Counted from the first letter of the stretch, positions 26,618 to 36,131 are shown. The stretch: 64,000 bases of DNA from Flavobacterium sp. JAS (GCF_020991455.1 NZ_JAJMOX010000012.1:1-64000); one strand, 5' to 3'. Numbers and translations are program-made. Notes: generated by a model not told the origin, from the letters alone.

Positions 26618-27703
26618 ATGAAAAAACTACTTCTACTTCTATTCGTTTTCGCAAGCTTCTTTGCCAATGCACAAAAAACAGAAAACATCATCGTTATAAC
26701 CACAGACGGTTTTAGATGGCAGGAAATTTTTAAAGGAATGGATTCGGCGATTGCCAATGATAAAAAATTCAATCAGGGCGATAGCACTTATATTTATAAA
26801 AAATATTCCAGTTCAGATTTCAAAGAATCACGCAAAAAAATCATGCCTTTTTTATGGTCAGAAATAGCAACGAAAGGTCAAATTTATGGCAATCGTGATT
26901 TAGGAAATAAAGTCGATGTTTCGAATCCGTATTGGTTTAGTTATCCCGGATATAGCGAAATTATGACCGGAAATGTTGATGTTGCTGTAAATTCTAATAG
27001 TTACAAAGCGAATCCAAATGTGAATGTTTTGGAATTTTTAAATCAGCAATCAAAACTAAAAGGAAAAGTTGCTGCTTTTGGTGCCTGGGATGCTTTTGAT
27101 CGAATTTTAAATGAAGAAAGAAGCGATTTTCCTGTAATTTCTGCCTTTGATAATGTTGGAGGAAATAAACCAACGGATACTCAAAAACTATTAAATGAAA
27201 TGCGTAATAATTCGTTTAAGCCTTTTCATGGAGATGAATGTCTGGATGTTTTCACACATTATGAAGCTTTAAACGAACTGAAAACCAAGAAACCAAAAGT
27301 ACTTTATATCGCTTACGGAGAAACGGACGAATGGGCACACGCTGGACATTACAAATCTTATCTTGACGCTGCAAATCAAGTAGACAAATGGATTAAAGAA
27401 ATCTGGGATTTTGTACAAAATGATCCGCAATACAAAAACAAAACTACTTTACTAATCACGGTAGATCACGGTCGCGGTGACAAAACAAAAGCACAATGGA
27501 CAGATCACGGATCTGATGTTCCAGGCGCATCACAAATTTGGTTTGCTGCAATGGGACCTGAAATCGCACCTAAAGGCGAAGTAAAAACAGATTCTCAATT
27601 GTATCAAAAACAAGTTGCACAAACCATCGCAAAAATCATGGGCTACACTTTTACAACATCACATCCTGTTGCAGAAGAAATTTCAGAAGTATTAAAAAAA
27701 TAA
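26618..27703 (+). CDS. Alkaline-phosphatase-superfamily protein (phosphodiesterase or phosphatase-like)
   Basis: The 361-residue protein has a signal peptide (KLLLLLFVFASFFANAQ). Metal-site motifs of the alkaline phosphatase superfamily are visible: ITTDGFRW near residue 27-34, nucleophile region PGYSEIMTGN, GETDEWAHAGHY, and TVDHGRGD plus DHGSDVPG for the second metal. It lacks the CxPxR sequence of type I sulfatases, so it is more like nucleotide pyrophosphatases/phosphodiesterases or phosphoglycerate-mutase-like hydrolases. It should be exported; the substrate is unknown. Confidence 0.8.
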   Translation: MKKLLLLLFVFASFFANAQKTENIIVITTDGFRWQEIFKGMDSAIANDKKFNQGDSTYIYKKYSSSDFKESRKKIMPFLWSEIATKGQIYGNRDLGNKVDVSNPYWFSYPGYSEIMTGNVDVAVNSNSYKANPNVNVLEFLNQQSKLKGKVAAFGAWDAFDRILNEERSDFPVISAFDNVGGNKPTDTQKLLNEMRNNSFKPFHGDECLDVFTHYEALNELKTKKPKVLYIAYGETDEWAHAGHYKSYLDAANQVDKWIKEIWDFVQNDPQYKNKTTLLITVDHGRGDKTKAQWTDHGSDVPGASQIWFAAMGPEIAPKGEVKTDSQLYQKQVAQTIAKIMGYTFTTSHPVAEEISEVLKK

Positions 27704-27716
27704 AGGAAAAGTTTTT

Positions 27717-27803
27717 TTGCCACAAATTTCACGAATTTTCACTAATTTTTTATGTGCATAACGCACAATATTAATTCGTGAAAATTCGTGAAATTTGTGG
27801 CAA
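27717..27803. repeat. 26-bp perfect inverted repeat (GCCACAAATT family)
   Basis: The 26-base arm at 27717-27742 is the exact reverse complement of 27778-27803. It lies between the phosphatase-like and methyltransferase genes. The rest of the spacer to 27918 consists of CCTTTGAACCTTT-like and ACCTTAGCACCTTAG-like repeats. Confidence 0.8.
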
Positions 27804-27918
27804 CCTTTTTTTAGCCTGAACCGCTAAACCTTTGCTACTTTGAACCTTTAAACCTTTGTCACTTTTAAAAAAAATCTCAGTACCTTAGCACCTTAGAAAC
27901 TCAGTACCTTTAAAAAAA

Positions 27919-28710
27919 ATGAAACAAATTACTTCAATACAAAATCCGTTTATAAAATCGCTTGTTTTATTACAGGAAAAGGCAAAAAACCGCAAACAAA
28001 CGGGAACATTTTTAATTGAAGGCTTACGCGAAATTTCACTTGCCATAAAAGGCGGTTACGAAGTAGAAACGGTTTTATTTTTACCGGAATTGGTTACTGA
28101 AAGTCAAATTAATAAATTGGTTAATTCGCCAGTTCAATTAATCGAAATCAATAAAGAAGTTTATCAAAAACTAGCGTATCGCGATACCACCGAAGGAATT
28201 TTGGCTATAGCCAAAACAAAATCGCTACAATTATCTGATTTAAAATTATCTGACAATCCCTTAATTTTAGTGGCCGAAGCACCTGAAAAACCAGGAAATA
28301 TTGGGGCCCTTTTACGTACTGCAGATGCAGCTAATTTAGACGCTGTTTTGATCGCAAATCCAAAAAGTGATTTATACAACCCAAATATTGTGCGCTCTAG
28401 TGTTGGCTGTTTATTCACCAACCAAATTGCAACGGGAACTACGGCCGAAATCATTGCTTTTTTAAAAGAAAAAAAGATTGATTTTTACTGCGCTACTTTA
28501 CAAAATTCAACATCTTATCACACACAAGATTTTACAACTCCAACCGCTTTAGTTGTTGGTACAGAAGCCACAGGATTAACACAAGACTGGCGTGATGCTG
28601 CTACACAAAATATCATTATCCCGATGCAAGGCGAAATCGACAGCATGAATGTCTCGGTTGCAGCGGCTATTTTAATTTTTGAAGCCAAAAGACAAAGAGG
28701 ATTTAACTAA
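27919..28710 (+). CDS. SpoU/TrmH family RNA 2'-O-methyltransferase
   Basis: This 263-residue SPOUT enzyme has an N-terminal substrate-binding domain (about 1-95). The three knot motifs follow: EAPEKPGNIGALLRTADAA (about 116-134), VVGTEATGLTQDW (about 213-225), and IPMQGEIDSMNVSVAAAIL near the end, forming the deep trefoil knot that binds S-adenosylmethionine. It methylates ribose 2'-OH in rRNA or tRNA. The exact RNA target cannot be read from sequence. It is followed by the serine hydrolase gene after a 15-bp gap. Confidence 0.9.
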   Translation: MKQITSIQNPFIKSLVLLQEKAKNRKQTGTFLIEGLREISLAIKGGYEVETVLFLPELVTESQINKLVNSPVQLIEINKEVYQKLAYRDTTEGILAIAKTKSLQLSDLKLSDNPLILVAEAPEKPGNIGALLRTADAANLDAVLIANPKSDLYNPNIVRSSVGCLFTNQIATGTTAEIIAFLKEKKIDFYCATLQNSTSYHTQDFTTPTALVVGTEATGLTQDWRDAATQNIIIPMQGEIDSMNVSVAAAILIFEAKRQRGFN

Positions 28711-28725
28711 ACCAAACTTTATATT

Positions 28726-30264
28726 ATGAATTACAAATTATCTCTTTTAGTATTATTATTTAGTTTTACCGTTTCGGCACAAATAACCAATCCAGAAGTA
28801 GATGAATTGGTGAATCGTACCATAAAAGCATTTGACGTTCCGGGAATTGCTGTTGCCATTGTAAAAGATGGAAAAGTAGTTCTGGCAAAAGGTTATGGTG
28901 TAAAATCAGTTTTAACGCAACAAAAAGTAGATGCGAATACCCTTTTTGGAATCGCTTCAAATAGTAAAGCTTTTACAACTGCTGCTCTTGCAATGCTTGT
29001 TGATGAAGGCAAAGTTAAATGGGATGATAAAGTGACCAAATATCTTCCGGATTTTAAAATGTCTGATGATTATGTGACTCGTGAATTTACGATTCGTGAT
29101 TTATTAACGCACAGAAGCGGCCTTGGACTTGGCGCCGGAGATTTAATGATCTGGCCTGACGGAAGTGATTTTAAAGCGCAGGATATCATTCATAATTTAA
29201 GATATTTAAAACCTGTTTCCAGTTTTAGGACTAAATACGATTATGACAACTTAATGTACATCATCACAGGCGAAATCGTACATGTTGTAACTGGCCTGAC
29301 CTGGGCAGATTTCGTCGAACAACGTATCATGAAGCCTCTGGAAATGAACAATAGTGTTGCTTCGATTAAACGTTTAAAAGATACTAGTAACGTAATTACT
29401 CCGCACGTCCCGATTGATGGAAAATTAAAAACCATAAAACGTTACGAAAATCAGCTTTTTGATGGTGCAGCCGGAATTTATTCAAGTGTAAATGATTTGA
29501 GTAAATGGGCTATTTTGCAAATCAATAACGGAAAATACGGAGATAATAAACAATTGTTTTCTGAGAAAGAACACGACGAAATGTGGCAATTGCAAACTAT
29601 TATTCCTGCAACAACAAAACCACCGTACAATACTCATTTTTCAGGCTATGGTTTAGGCTGGTTTTTAAGTGATGTAAAAGGATACAAACAAGTTTCGCAC
29701 ACAGGCGGTTTAGAAGGAAATGTAACGCAAACTACTTTGATTCCGGAACTAGGTTTAGGAATTATTGTTTTAACAAACCAACAATCAGGAGCGGCTTTTA
29801 GCGCCATTACAAACACGATAAAAGACAGTTATTTAGGCATTAAATCTGATGATTATGTAACAGTTTACAGCAACAGAATGAAAGCATATAAAGAATCTGC
29901 TGATAAAGTAAGTGACGAAGTTTGGGCAACTGTTGCCAAAAACAAAAAAGACAAAGTAAAAGTTGATTTTTCTAAAATTACAGGAACTTACAAAGACAAT
30001 TGGTTTGGAGAAGTTACAATTACCGAGAAAAAAGGGAAAGTATATTTTGCTTCAAAACGTTCTCCGCAACTTGCTGGCGAAGTCTTTTTCTATAAAGATG
30101 GAAACTATGTAGTGAAATGGAATAACGCCTTTTTCCACGCCGATGCACATTTACTTTTCAAATACGATGAAAGTGGAAAAGTAATCAACTTAAAAATGCT
30201 TCCAATCTCTGAATTAACTGATTTTAGTTATGATTTTCAGGATCTGGATTTTGTAAAAGAGTAG
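28726..30264 (+). CDS. Serine hydrolase of the beta-lactamase/PBP-like class C family
   Basis: This 512-residue protein has a signal peptide (LSLLVLLFSFTVSAQ) and a class C-type serine hydrolase domain. The active-site tetrad is SNSK (residues about 82-85 in GIASNSKAFTTAAL), YDYDN carries the YxN motif, and HTGG is the third motif. The C-terminal domain (about 405-512) resembles DUF3471-type beta-sandwich extensions. Such enzymes are often peptidases or esterases rather than lactamases, so resistance should not be assumed. It is the last gene before a repeat-rich spacer. Confidence 0.85.
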   Translation: MNYKLSLLVLLFSFTVSAQITNPEVDELVNRTIKAFDVPGIAVAIVKDGKVVLAKGYGVKSVLTQQKVDANTLFGIASNSKAFTTAALAMLVDEGKVKWDDKVTKYLPDFKMSDDYVTREFTIRDLLTHRSGLGLGAGDLMIWPDGSDFKAQDIIHNLRYLKPVSSFRTKYDYDNLMYIITGEIVHVVTGLTWADFVEQRIMKPLEMNNSVASIKRLKDTSNVITPHVPIDGKLKTIKRYENQLFDGAAGIYSSVNDLSKWAILQINNGKYGDNKQLFSEKEHDEMWQLQTIIPATTKPPYNTHFSGYGLGWFLSDVKGYKQVSHTGGLEGNVTQTTLIPELGLGIIVLTNQQSGAAFSAITNTIKDSYLGIKSDDYVTVYSNRMKAYKESADKVSDEVWATVAKNKKDKVKVDFSKITGTYKDNWFGEVTITEKKGKVYFASKRSPQLAGEVFFYKDGNYVVKWNNAFFHADAHLLFKYDESGKVINLKMLPISELTDFSYDFQDLDFVKE

Positions 30265-30598
30265 TTTCAAGTTTCAAGTTTCAAGTTTCAAGTTTCAAAT
30301 CGAACCTACCTTTGTAGACAGTAGTTTATTTGTTTCTTACGAGCGTTTTTTTTTTACGCGATAATACATCAACAGTAAAATTTTTACATTGTCAGACTGA
30401 GCGAAGTCGAAGTCCTTTTTAACATAAAAGAATCTCGACTCTGCTCGATTTGACAAATCGAAAACTGCCTTTGTAAATTGCAGTCAAAAACTTGAAACCT
30501 GAAACTTGAAACAAAATAATTTCATTCAGAAATCAACACCCGTTTCCCTTGCGTATATTCAAACTTATTCTTATTTTTAGGAATTGAACCATGCCGTT
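30265..30598. repeat. Repeat-rich spacer: tandem CAAGTTT units and GCGAAGTCGAAG element
   Basis: Tandem AAGTTTC units fill 30268-30299, and their reverse complement (CTTGAAACCTGAAACTTG) recurs near 30489-30508. Between them lies GTCAGACTGAGCGAAGTCGA (about 30390-30409), related to the element near 113-136. No ORF is supported here, and no clear promoter for the downstream Rel gene was identified. Confidence 0.6.
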
Positions 30599-32821
30599 AT
30601 GATAGAAATAGATATTGAAAAAGAAAATAAAGCAATTGCGCAAGAGTATAAAGAATTACTTCGAATTAGTTACCAGACTTTAAGTCCAACCGACAAAAAA
30701 CTTATCCGTAAAGCATTTGATGTTGCTGTTGATGCACACAAAGAACAAAGACGTAAATCTGGTGAAGCGTATATCTTTCATCCTATTGCAGTTGCAAAAA
30801 TTGTTGCCTCAGAAATTGGTTTGGGAGCGACGTCTATTGCTGCGGCCTTATTACACGATGTAGTTGAAGACACCCCAATGACGGTCGAAGATATTGAGCG
30901 TTTATTCAACCCAAAAGTAGCACAATTGGTTGAAGGTTTAACCAAGATATCATTAGTTCAAAAAGATTTAAATGCTTCAATGCAAGCAGAGAATTTCAGA
31001 AAAATGATTCTGACACTGAACGATGACGTTCGTGTAATTTTGATCAAACTAGCGGATCGTTTGCACAATATGCAAACTATGGATTCGATGGCGGAATACA
31101 AACAGACCAAAATCGCCTCAGAAACGCTTTATATTTATGCCCCACTCGCCCATCGTTTAGGACTTTACAATATTAAAACCAAACTGGAAGATTTAGGTCT
31201 AAAATATACCGAACCAACAGTTTACAATGATATCGTAAGCAAAATTCGAGAAACAAAAGAAGAACAAGATGCTTATATCAAAGATATTTCAGACGTATTG
31301 AAGAAATCTCTTGATAGTGAAGGCGTTGATTATATTATAAAAGGGCGTCCGAAATCTATTTATTCGATTCGTCGAAAAATGCGTGCTCAAAATGTGAGTT
31401 TTGATGAAGTTTATGACAAATTCGCACTTCGAATTGTCTACAAATCAGATGCGCATGATGAGAAATTCGTCGCCTGGAAAATCTATTCTATCGTTACAGA
31501 TCATTACAGACCGAGTCCGAGTCGTTTGCGTGACTGGATTTCATCTCCAAAATCAACCGGTTACGAAGCTCTGCACATTACCGTTATGGGACCAAAAGGC
31601 CGCTGGGTCGAAGTTCAGGTTCGAAGTGAGCGTATGGATGAAATTGCCGAAAAAGGTTACGCAGCACATTACAAATACAAAAACGGAGCTACTGAAGAAA
31701 GTGGTCTGGACGTTTGGTTGAATTTACTTCGTGAAGCTTTAGAAAATCAGGAAACCAATGCGGTTGATTTTGTCGAAGATTTTAAAATGAATTTATATTC
31801 GAAAGAAATCTTTGTCTTTACTCCAAAAGGAGAAATTAAATCGTTGCCAAAAGGTGCTACTTCTCTTGATTTTGCTTTTAGTATTCACTCAGAAATTGGG
31901 ATTAAAACCAGAGGAACCCGAGTAAATGGACGTTTAGTTCCGTTAAATCACGAATTAAAAAGTGGTGATCAGGTCGAAGTTATAACTTCTGCAAATCAAA
32001 AACCAACAGTTAACTGGTTGGAGTATGTAACAACTTCAAGAGCCAAAAATAAAATTAAAAACGTTCTTAACGAGAACACTAAAAAAATTGCCGAGGAAGG
32101 AAAAGAATTACTTACACGAAAACTTAAACATCTTAAAATAACCATCAATGAACAAGTTATCAACGAATTGGTAAACTTTTTCAAACTTAAAACAAGTTTA
32201 GATTTATTTTACAGAGTTGGTATTGGTGCAATCGAAAATCAGCAATTAAAAGATTACGCAGCCCAAAAAGGTAATACGTTTATCAATTTCTTTAAAAATA
32301 AAATTAAACGAAATAAAGATAATACCGCTGCCGATGACATTCATAAACCTGTTATTAGCAGTAATTATGATATGTTGGTTTTTGGAACTGAACATGACAA
32401 ACTCGATTACAAACTTTCGCAATGTTGTAACCCAATTCCGGGAGACGATGTTTTTGGATTTGTAACTATAAACGAAGGAATCAAAGTACATAAAAAAGAT
32501 TGTCCTAATGCGATTGGAATGCAGTCGAATTATGCGTACCGAATTATGAGTGCTAAATGGATCGACTCTTCGCAAGAAGAATTCAAAGCCATTATCAACA
32601 TTACCGGAATGGACGTTTTAGGACTTACAAACCAATTGACAAGGGTAATTTCGAACAATATGAGCGTGAATATTCAAAGTATTTCTTTGAGTACTGATGC
32701 CGGAATTTTCCACGGACAGATTGCGGTTATTGTCAAAAACAACACTATTTTGAAGAAAATGATTAATGCCATCAAAAAAATCGACGGTGTTGACAAAGTA
32801 ACCCGTGAGTACAGGACTTAA
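30599..32821 (+). CDS. Bifunctional (p)ppGpp synthetase/hydrolase (Rel/SpoT family)
   Basis: This 740-residue protein has the full Rel/SpoT layout. The HD hydrolase domain carries ALLHDVVEDT. The synthetase domain carries KGRPKSIYSIRRKM and DWISSPKSTGYEALHITV. The TGS domain (EIFVFTPKGEIKSLPKGATSLDFAFSIHSEIG) and a C-terminal ACT-like region ending near INAIKKIDGVDKVTREY follow. It makes and degrades (p)ppGpp in the stringent response, with ribosome regulation through the C-terminal half. Both HD and synthetase motifs look intact. The ATG at 30599 is preferred over a TTG 15 bp upstream. Confidence 0.93.
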   Translation: MIEIDIEKENKAIAQEYKELLRISYQTLSPTDKKLIRKAFDVAVDAHKEQRRKSGEAYIFHPIAVAKIVASEIGLGATSIAAALLHDVVEDTPMTVEDIERLFNPKVAQLVEGLTKISLVQKDLNASMQAENFRKMILTLNDDVRVILIKLADRLHNMQTMDSMAEYKQTKIASETLYIYAPLAHRLGLYNIKTKLEDLGLKYTEPTVYNDIVSKIRETKEEQDAYIKDISDVLKKSLDSEGVDYIIKGRPKSIYSIRRKMRAQNVSFDEVYDKFALRIVYKSDAHDEKFVAWKIYSIVTDHYRPSPSRLRDWISSPKSTGYEALHITVMGPKGRWVEVQVRSERMDEIAEKGYAAHYKYKNGATEESGLDVWLNLLREALENQETNAVDFVEDFKMNLYSKEIFVFTPKGEIKSLPKGATSLDFAFSIHSEIGIKTRGTRVNGRLVPLNHELKSGDQVEVITSANQKPTVNWLEYVTTSRAKNKIKNVLNENTKKIAEEGKELLTRKLKHLKITINEQVINELVNFFKLKTSLDLFYRVGIGAIENQQLKDYAAQKGNTFINFFKNKIKRNKDNTAADDIHKPVISSNYDMLVFGTEHDKLDYKLSQCCNPIPGDDVFGFVTINEGIKVHKKDCPNAIGMQSNYAYRIMSAKWIDSSQEEFKAIINITGMDVLGLTNQLTRVISNNMSVNIQSISLSTDAGIFHGQIAVIVKNNTILKKMINAIKKIDGVDKVTREYRT

Positions 32822-32859
32822 GTTCTTTTAAAATAATTCAAACGTAAATATTTTTAATA

Positions 32860-33402
32860 ATGAAAAATGATTCTTTGGAAATACCTCAAATACATTTTGA
32901 TGAAAACGGCGAACTTTTAATTGTTGCCTCTGAATCTTCTTCAAAAGATGATTTTGATTTTTTTCAAGGGAAATCGGTTATTCGAAACAAAAAATTAAAA
33001 CAACGATTTGCAAATTGTACTGAATGGATCGAATTTCCTTCGACTCAGGAAATGTACAAGATTTTGAACGGAATTGGAAATATCGATAATTTTCTGGCCA
33101 CTTTTGATGGAGAACCTTTTGAAGGAATGACCGTTAGATTATTTAATCCTGTAACAAAATTGTGGAGCATTTATTGGGCAGATTCAAATACAGGAACTTT
33201 AGACAAACCAGTAATTGGTTCTTTTGAAAACAAAGTCGGGCATTTTTTCTCTAAAGATATTTTTGAAAGCAAAAATGTATTGCAAGTATTTCGTTGGGAT
33301 GCCAGAAATGAAAATAATCCAGTTTGGAGTCAGGCAATGTCAGACGACAAAGGGAAAACCTGGGAATGGAATTGGTACATGTATATGTCTAAAACTAGCT
33401 AA
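32860..33402 (+). CDS. Conserved protein of the DUF1579-like type
   Basis: This 180-residue protein has no signal peptide or membrane helix. Its pattern (DFDFFQGKSVIRNKKLKQRF, EWIEFPSTQEMYKILNGIGN, LFNPVTKLWSIYWAD, VFRWDARNENNPVWSQAMSDD and KGKTWEWNWYMYMSK) matches the aromatic beta-barrel-like domain seen in DUF1579 proteins. Their function is unknown. It follows the Rel gene by 38 bp on the same strand, so it may share its transcript. Confidence 0.65.
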   Translation: MKNDSLEIPQIHFDENGELLIVASESSSKDDFDFFQGKSVIRNKKLKQRFANCTEWIEFPSTQEMYKILNGIGNIDNFLATFDGEPFEGMTVRLFNPVTKLWSIYWADSNTGTLDKPVIGSFENKVGHFFSKDIFESKNVLQVFRWDARNENNPVWSQAMSDDKGKTWEWNWYMYMSKTS

Positions 33403-33573
33403 AAAATTGTTAGTTTTATCATAAATAAAAATAATTATGTTAATTAAGTTCATTCGGGTTCTTTAAATTTTGTCACCGCAAAAGCCTTAAATTGGTACAT
33501 TATTGCTGATCAAATCTAAACAGGAAAGTTAAACTTTAAACCCGAAACTTTTATTCATTAAAAATAAAAAATT

Positions 33574-33580
33574 ATCTTTG
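33574..33580 (+). promoter_or_regulatory. Candidate -7 box of fur
   Basis: The sequence TATCTTTG fits TAnnTTTG. It ends 6 bp before the preferred fur ATG at 33587, so if functional the mRNA would be essentially leaderless. No clear -33 TTTG was found. Confidence 0.5.
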
Positions 33581-33586
33581 CCGGAT

Positions 33587-34045
33587 ATGACACTCATTTC
33601 AACTGACAACACTAAAAATCAAGAAATTGTAAAAAACGTTTTTACAATGTATCTTGAGCAAAAAGGGCATCGCAAAACTCCTGAGCGTTATGCTATACTT
33701 CAGGAAATTTACGATAGCGAAGAGCATTTTGACATAGAAAATTTATATATCAAAATGAAAAACAAAAACTATCGTGTGAGTAGAGCTACGTTATACAACA
33801 CGATCGAGTTATTGTTAGACTGCGCTTTGGTTAGAAAACATCAATTTGGACAAAATCAGGCTTATTACGAAAAATCGTATTTCGACAAACAGCACGATCA
33901 TATTATCATGACTGACTCTGGCGAAGTAATTGAATTTTGCGATCCAAGAATTCAGACCATCAAAAAAACAATCGAAGAAATATTTGATATCGAAATTACG
34001 AATCATTCACTTTATTTCTACGGAAACAAAAAGCAAAAACAATAA
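33587..34045 (+). CDS. Fur-family transcriptional regulator
   Basis: The 152-residue protein has the winged-helix DNA-binding domain (GHRKTPERYAILQEIYDSEEHFDIENLYIKMK and YRVSRATLYNTIELLLDC) and the metal/dimerisation domain with KQHDHIIMTDSGEVIEFCD. The usual CxxC structural-zinc pair is absent here (TDSG is in its place, with a single later cysteine). The metal response could therefore differ from classical iron Fur. Candidate targets are iron or peroxide genes, none shown here. The ATG at 33587 is preferred over a TTG 9 bp upstream that overlaps the -7 box. Confidence 0.85.
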   Translation: MTLISTDNTKNQEIVKNVFTMYLEQKGHRKTPERYAILQEIYDSEEHFDIENLYIKMKNKNYRVSRATLYNTIELLLDCALVRKHQFGQNQAYYEKSYFDKQHDHIIMTDSGEVIEFCDPRIQTIKKTIEEIFDIEITNHSLYFYGNKKQKQ

Positions 34046-34140
34046 TCCGGAAAGGGAATTATTTAGAAAATAAAAAAAAGAAAATTAACTACATTAATCA
34101 GTAGGGCAATTGAGATTGCCTCAACGCAAATTAAAACAGA

Positions 34141-35412
34141 ATGACCGTAGATTTATTACTAGGATTACAATGGGGAGATGAAGGTAAAGGGAAAATTGTT
34201 GACGTTCTTACCTCTAATTATGATATTATTGCACGTTTTCAAGGAGGACCAAATGCAGGACATACATTAGAATTTGACGGAATTAAACATGTACTTAGAA
34301 CCATTCCTTCTGGAATTTTTCATAAAAAATCAATAAACATCATTGGTAATGGTGTTGTAATAGATCCGGTAGTTTTTCAAAAAGAAATTGAAGGTTTAGA
34401 GAAATTTAACCTTGATATCAAAAGTAAATTGATCATCTCTAGAAAAGCGCATTTAATTTTACCAACGCACCGTTTACTTGATGCAGCATCTGAAGCATCA
34501 AAAGGAAAAGCGAAAATTGGTTCTACTCTTAAAGGAATTGGTCCAACTTATATGGACAAAACTGGTAGAAACGGTTTACGTGTTGGAGATATCGAATTAG
34601 AAGACTTTAAAGAACGTTACAGAGCATTAGCTGACAAGCATGAAGCAATGATTGCTTTTTATGATGTAGCGATTCAATACAACTTAGCTGAACTTGAAAA
34701 AGAGTTTTTTGAAGCTATTGAAGAATTAAAAAAATTAGATTTTATTGACAGTGAAGAATATATTTACCAAGCTCAAAAAGCAGGTAAATCTATTTTATGC
34801 GAAGGAGCTCAGGGATCTTTACTAGATGTTGATTTTGGAACTTACCCGTTCGTAACTTCATCAAACACTACTGCTGCCGGAGCTTGTACTGGTTTAGGAA
34901 TTGCTCCTAACAAAATCAAAGAAGTTTACGGAATTTTTAAAGCTTATGTAACTCGTGTTGGTAGCGGACCATTCCCTACTGAACTTTTTGACGAAGTTGG
35001 TGCAACTATGGCAAGAGTTGGAAACGAATTTGGATCTGTTACAGGAAGACAAAGACGTTGTGGATGGTTAGACTTAGTAGCATTAAAATATGCTGTTCAG
35101 GTAAACGGTGTTACACAATTAATGATGATGAAAGGCGACGTTCTTTCAGGATTCGAAACTTTAAAAGTTTGTACAGAATACAACTATAAAGGTCAAAACA
35201 TTTCTCACTTTCCTTATAACATCGAGCCAGAAAATGTAACTCCAGTTTATAAAGAATTTAAAGGATGGCATGCTGATCTAACTGGATTGACCACTTATGA
35301 TCAATTACCAATCGAGCTAAAAGAATATATTGAGTTTATTGAGAAAGAAGTTGGAGTGCCAATTAAGATTGTATCTGTTGGACCAGACAGAAAGCAAACA
35401 ATAACAAAATAA
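34141..35412 (+). CDS. purA: Adenylosuccinate synthase
   Basis: This 423-residue enzyme has the expected length and motifs: GDEGKGK at 12-18 (GTP binding), FQGGPNAGHTLEFDG (IMP-site region), GIGPTYMDKTGRNGLRVGD, CEGAQGSLLDVDFGTYPFVTSSNT and GRQRRCGWLDL. It converts IMP plus aspartate and GTP to adenylosuccinate, the committed step to AMP. It lies 95 bp after fur and is closed by a terminator. All motifs appear intact. Confidence 0.97.
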   Translation: MTVDLLLGLQWGDEGKGKIVDVLTSNYDIIARFQGGPNAGHTLEFDGIKHVLRTIPSGIFHKKSINIIGNGVVIDPVVFQKEIEGLEKFNLDIKSKLIISRKAHLILPTHRLLDAASEASKGKAKIGSTLKGIGPTYMDKTGRNGLRVGDIELEDFKERYRALADKHEAMIAFYDVAIQYNLAELEKEFFEAIEELKKLDFIDSEEYIYQAQKAGKSILCEGAQGSLLDVDFGTYPFVTSSNTTAAGACTGLGIAPNKIKEVYGIFKAYVTRVGSGPFPTELFDEVGATMARVGNEFGSVTGRQRRCGWLDLVALKYAVQVNGVTQLMMMKGDVLSGFETLKVCTEYNYKGQNISHFPYNIEPENVTPVYKEFKGWHADLTGLTTYDQLPIELKEYIEFIEKEVGVPIKIVSVGPDRKQTITK

Positions 35413-35420
35413 TAAACACT

Positions 35421-35449
35421 AAACGCTCTGATAACCAGAGCGTTTTTTT
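35421..35449 (+). terminator. Rho-independent terminator of purA
   Basis: The arms AAACGCTCT and AGAGCGTTT flank a 7-base loop (GATAACC) and are followed by T residues, directly after the purA stop. Confidence 0.85.
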
Positions 35450-35468
35450 ATACAAAATATTTCCAATT

Positions 35469-36050
35469 ATGAAAAATCCTGAAATTAAAGTTACCGAAAC
35501 CAAGTTACTATCAGACAATTGGTATATACTAAACAAAGTAACTTTTGATTATCAAAAGAAAGATGGTAAAGTAGAATCTCATATTCGCGAAGTTTATGAT
35601 CGTGGGAATGGTGCCGCTATTTTACTATATAATTCATCTAAAAAAACAGTTATTCTAACAAGACAATTTCGTTTACCAACTTATCTTAACGGAAACAAAA
35701 CCGGAATGATGATCGAAGTCTGCGCCGGACTTCTTGATCAGGATAATCCAGAAGAAGCTATCATTCGCGAAACCGAAGAAGAAACAGGTTATCGTTTAAG
35801 CAAAGTTCAGAAAGTTATAGAAACTTATATGTCTCCGGGATCTGTAACTGAAATTTTGTATCTGTTTGTTGGAGCGTATGACGAAACCATGAAAGTAAAT
35901 GATGGCGGCGGATTAGATGCTGAGCAGGAAAATATTGAGGTTCTGGAATATACTTTTGATGAAGCGTATACCATGATCGAATCTGGTGAAATTACAGATG
36001 CCAAAACTATTATGTTGTTGCAACATGCAAAGATAAAAGGACTTATATAA
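35469..36050 (+). CDS. NUDIX hydrolase (NudK-like)
   Basis: The 193-residue protein carries the NUDIX box as G-x5-E-x7-RE-x2-EE-x-G, seen in GLLDQDNPEEAII and RETEEETG. The IREVYDRGNGAAILLYN and ILTRQFRLPTYLNGNKTGMMIEVCAG segments resemble GDP-mannose pyrophosphatase-like NudK members. Such enzymes hydrolyse nucleoside-diphosphate sugars. The substrate here is not certain. It starts 19 bp after the purA terminator. Confidence 0.85.
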   Translation: MKNPEIKVTETKLLSDNWYILNKVTFDYQKKDGKVESHIREVYDRGNGAAILLYNSSKKTVILTRQFRLPTYLNGNKTGMMIEVCAGLLDQDNPEEAIIRETEEETGYRLSKVQKVIETYMSPGSVTEILYLFVGAYDETMKVNDGGGLDAEQENIEVLEYTFDEAYTMIESGEITDAKTIMLLQHAKIKGLI

Positions 36051-36131
36051 TTCTTTTTCAGTACTTTAGATTACTAATAATGTCCTGATTCTCAAATCAG
36101 GACGGAGTAATCACAATTAAAACAGGCTAAA

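Noticed and set aside
28726..30264. Beta-lactamase conferring resistance
   Set aside because: The motifs only show a serine-hydrolase fold with a C-terminal extension; many such proteins are peptidases or esterases.
36051..36131. GTCCTGATTCTCAAATCAGGAC stem before the amidohydrolase
   Set aside because: It is a plausible small hairpin after the NUDIX gene but lacks a T run; I did not list it as a terminator.
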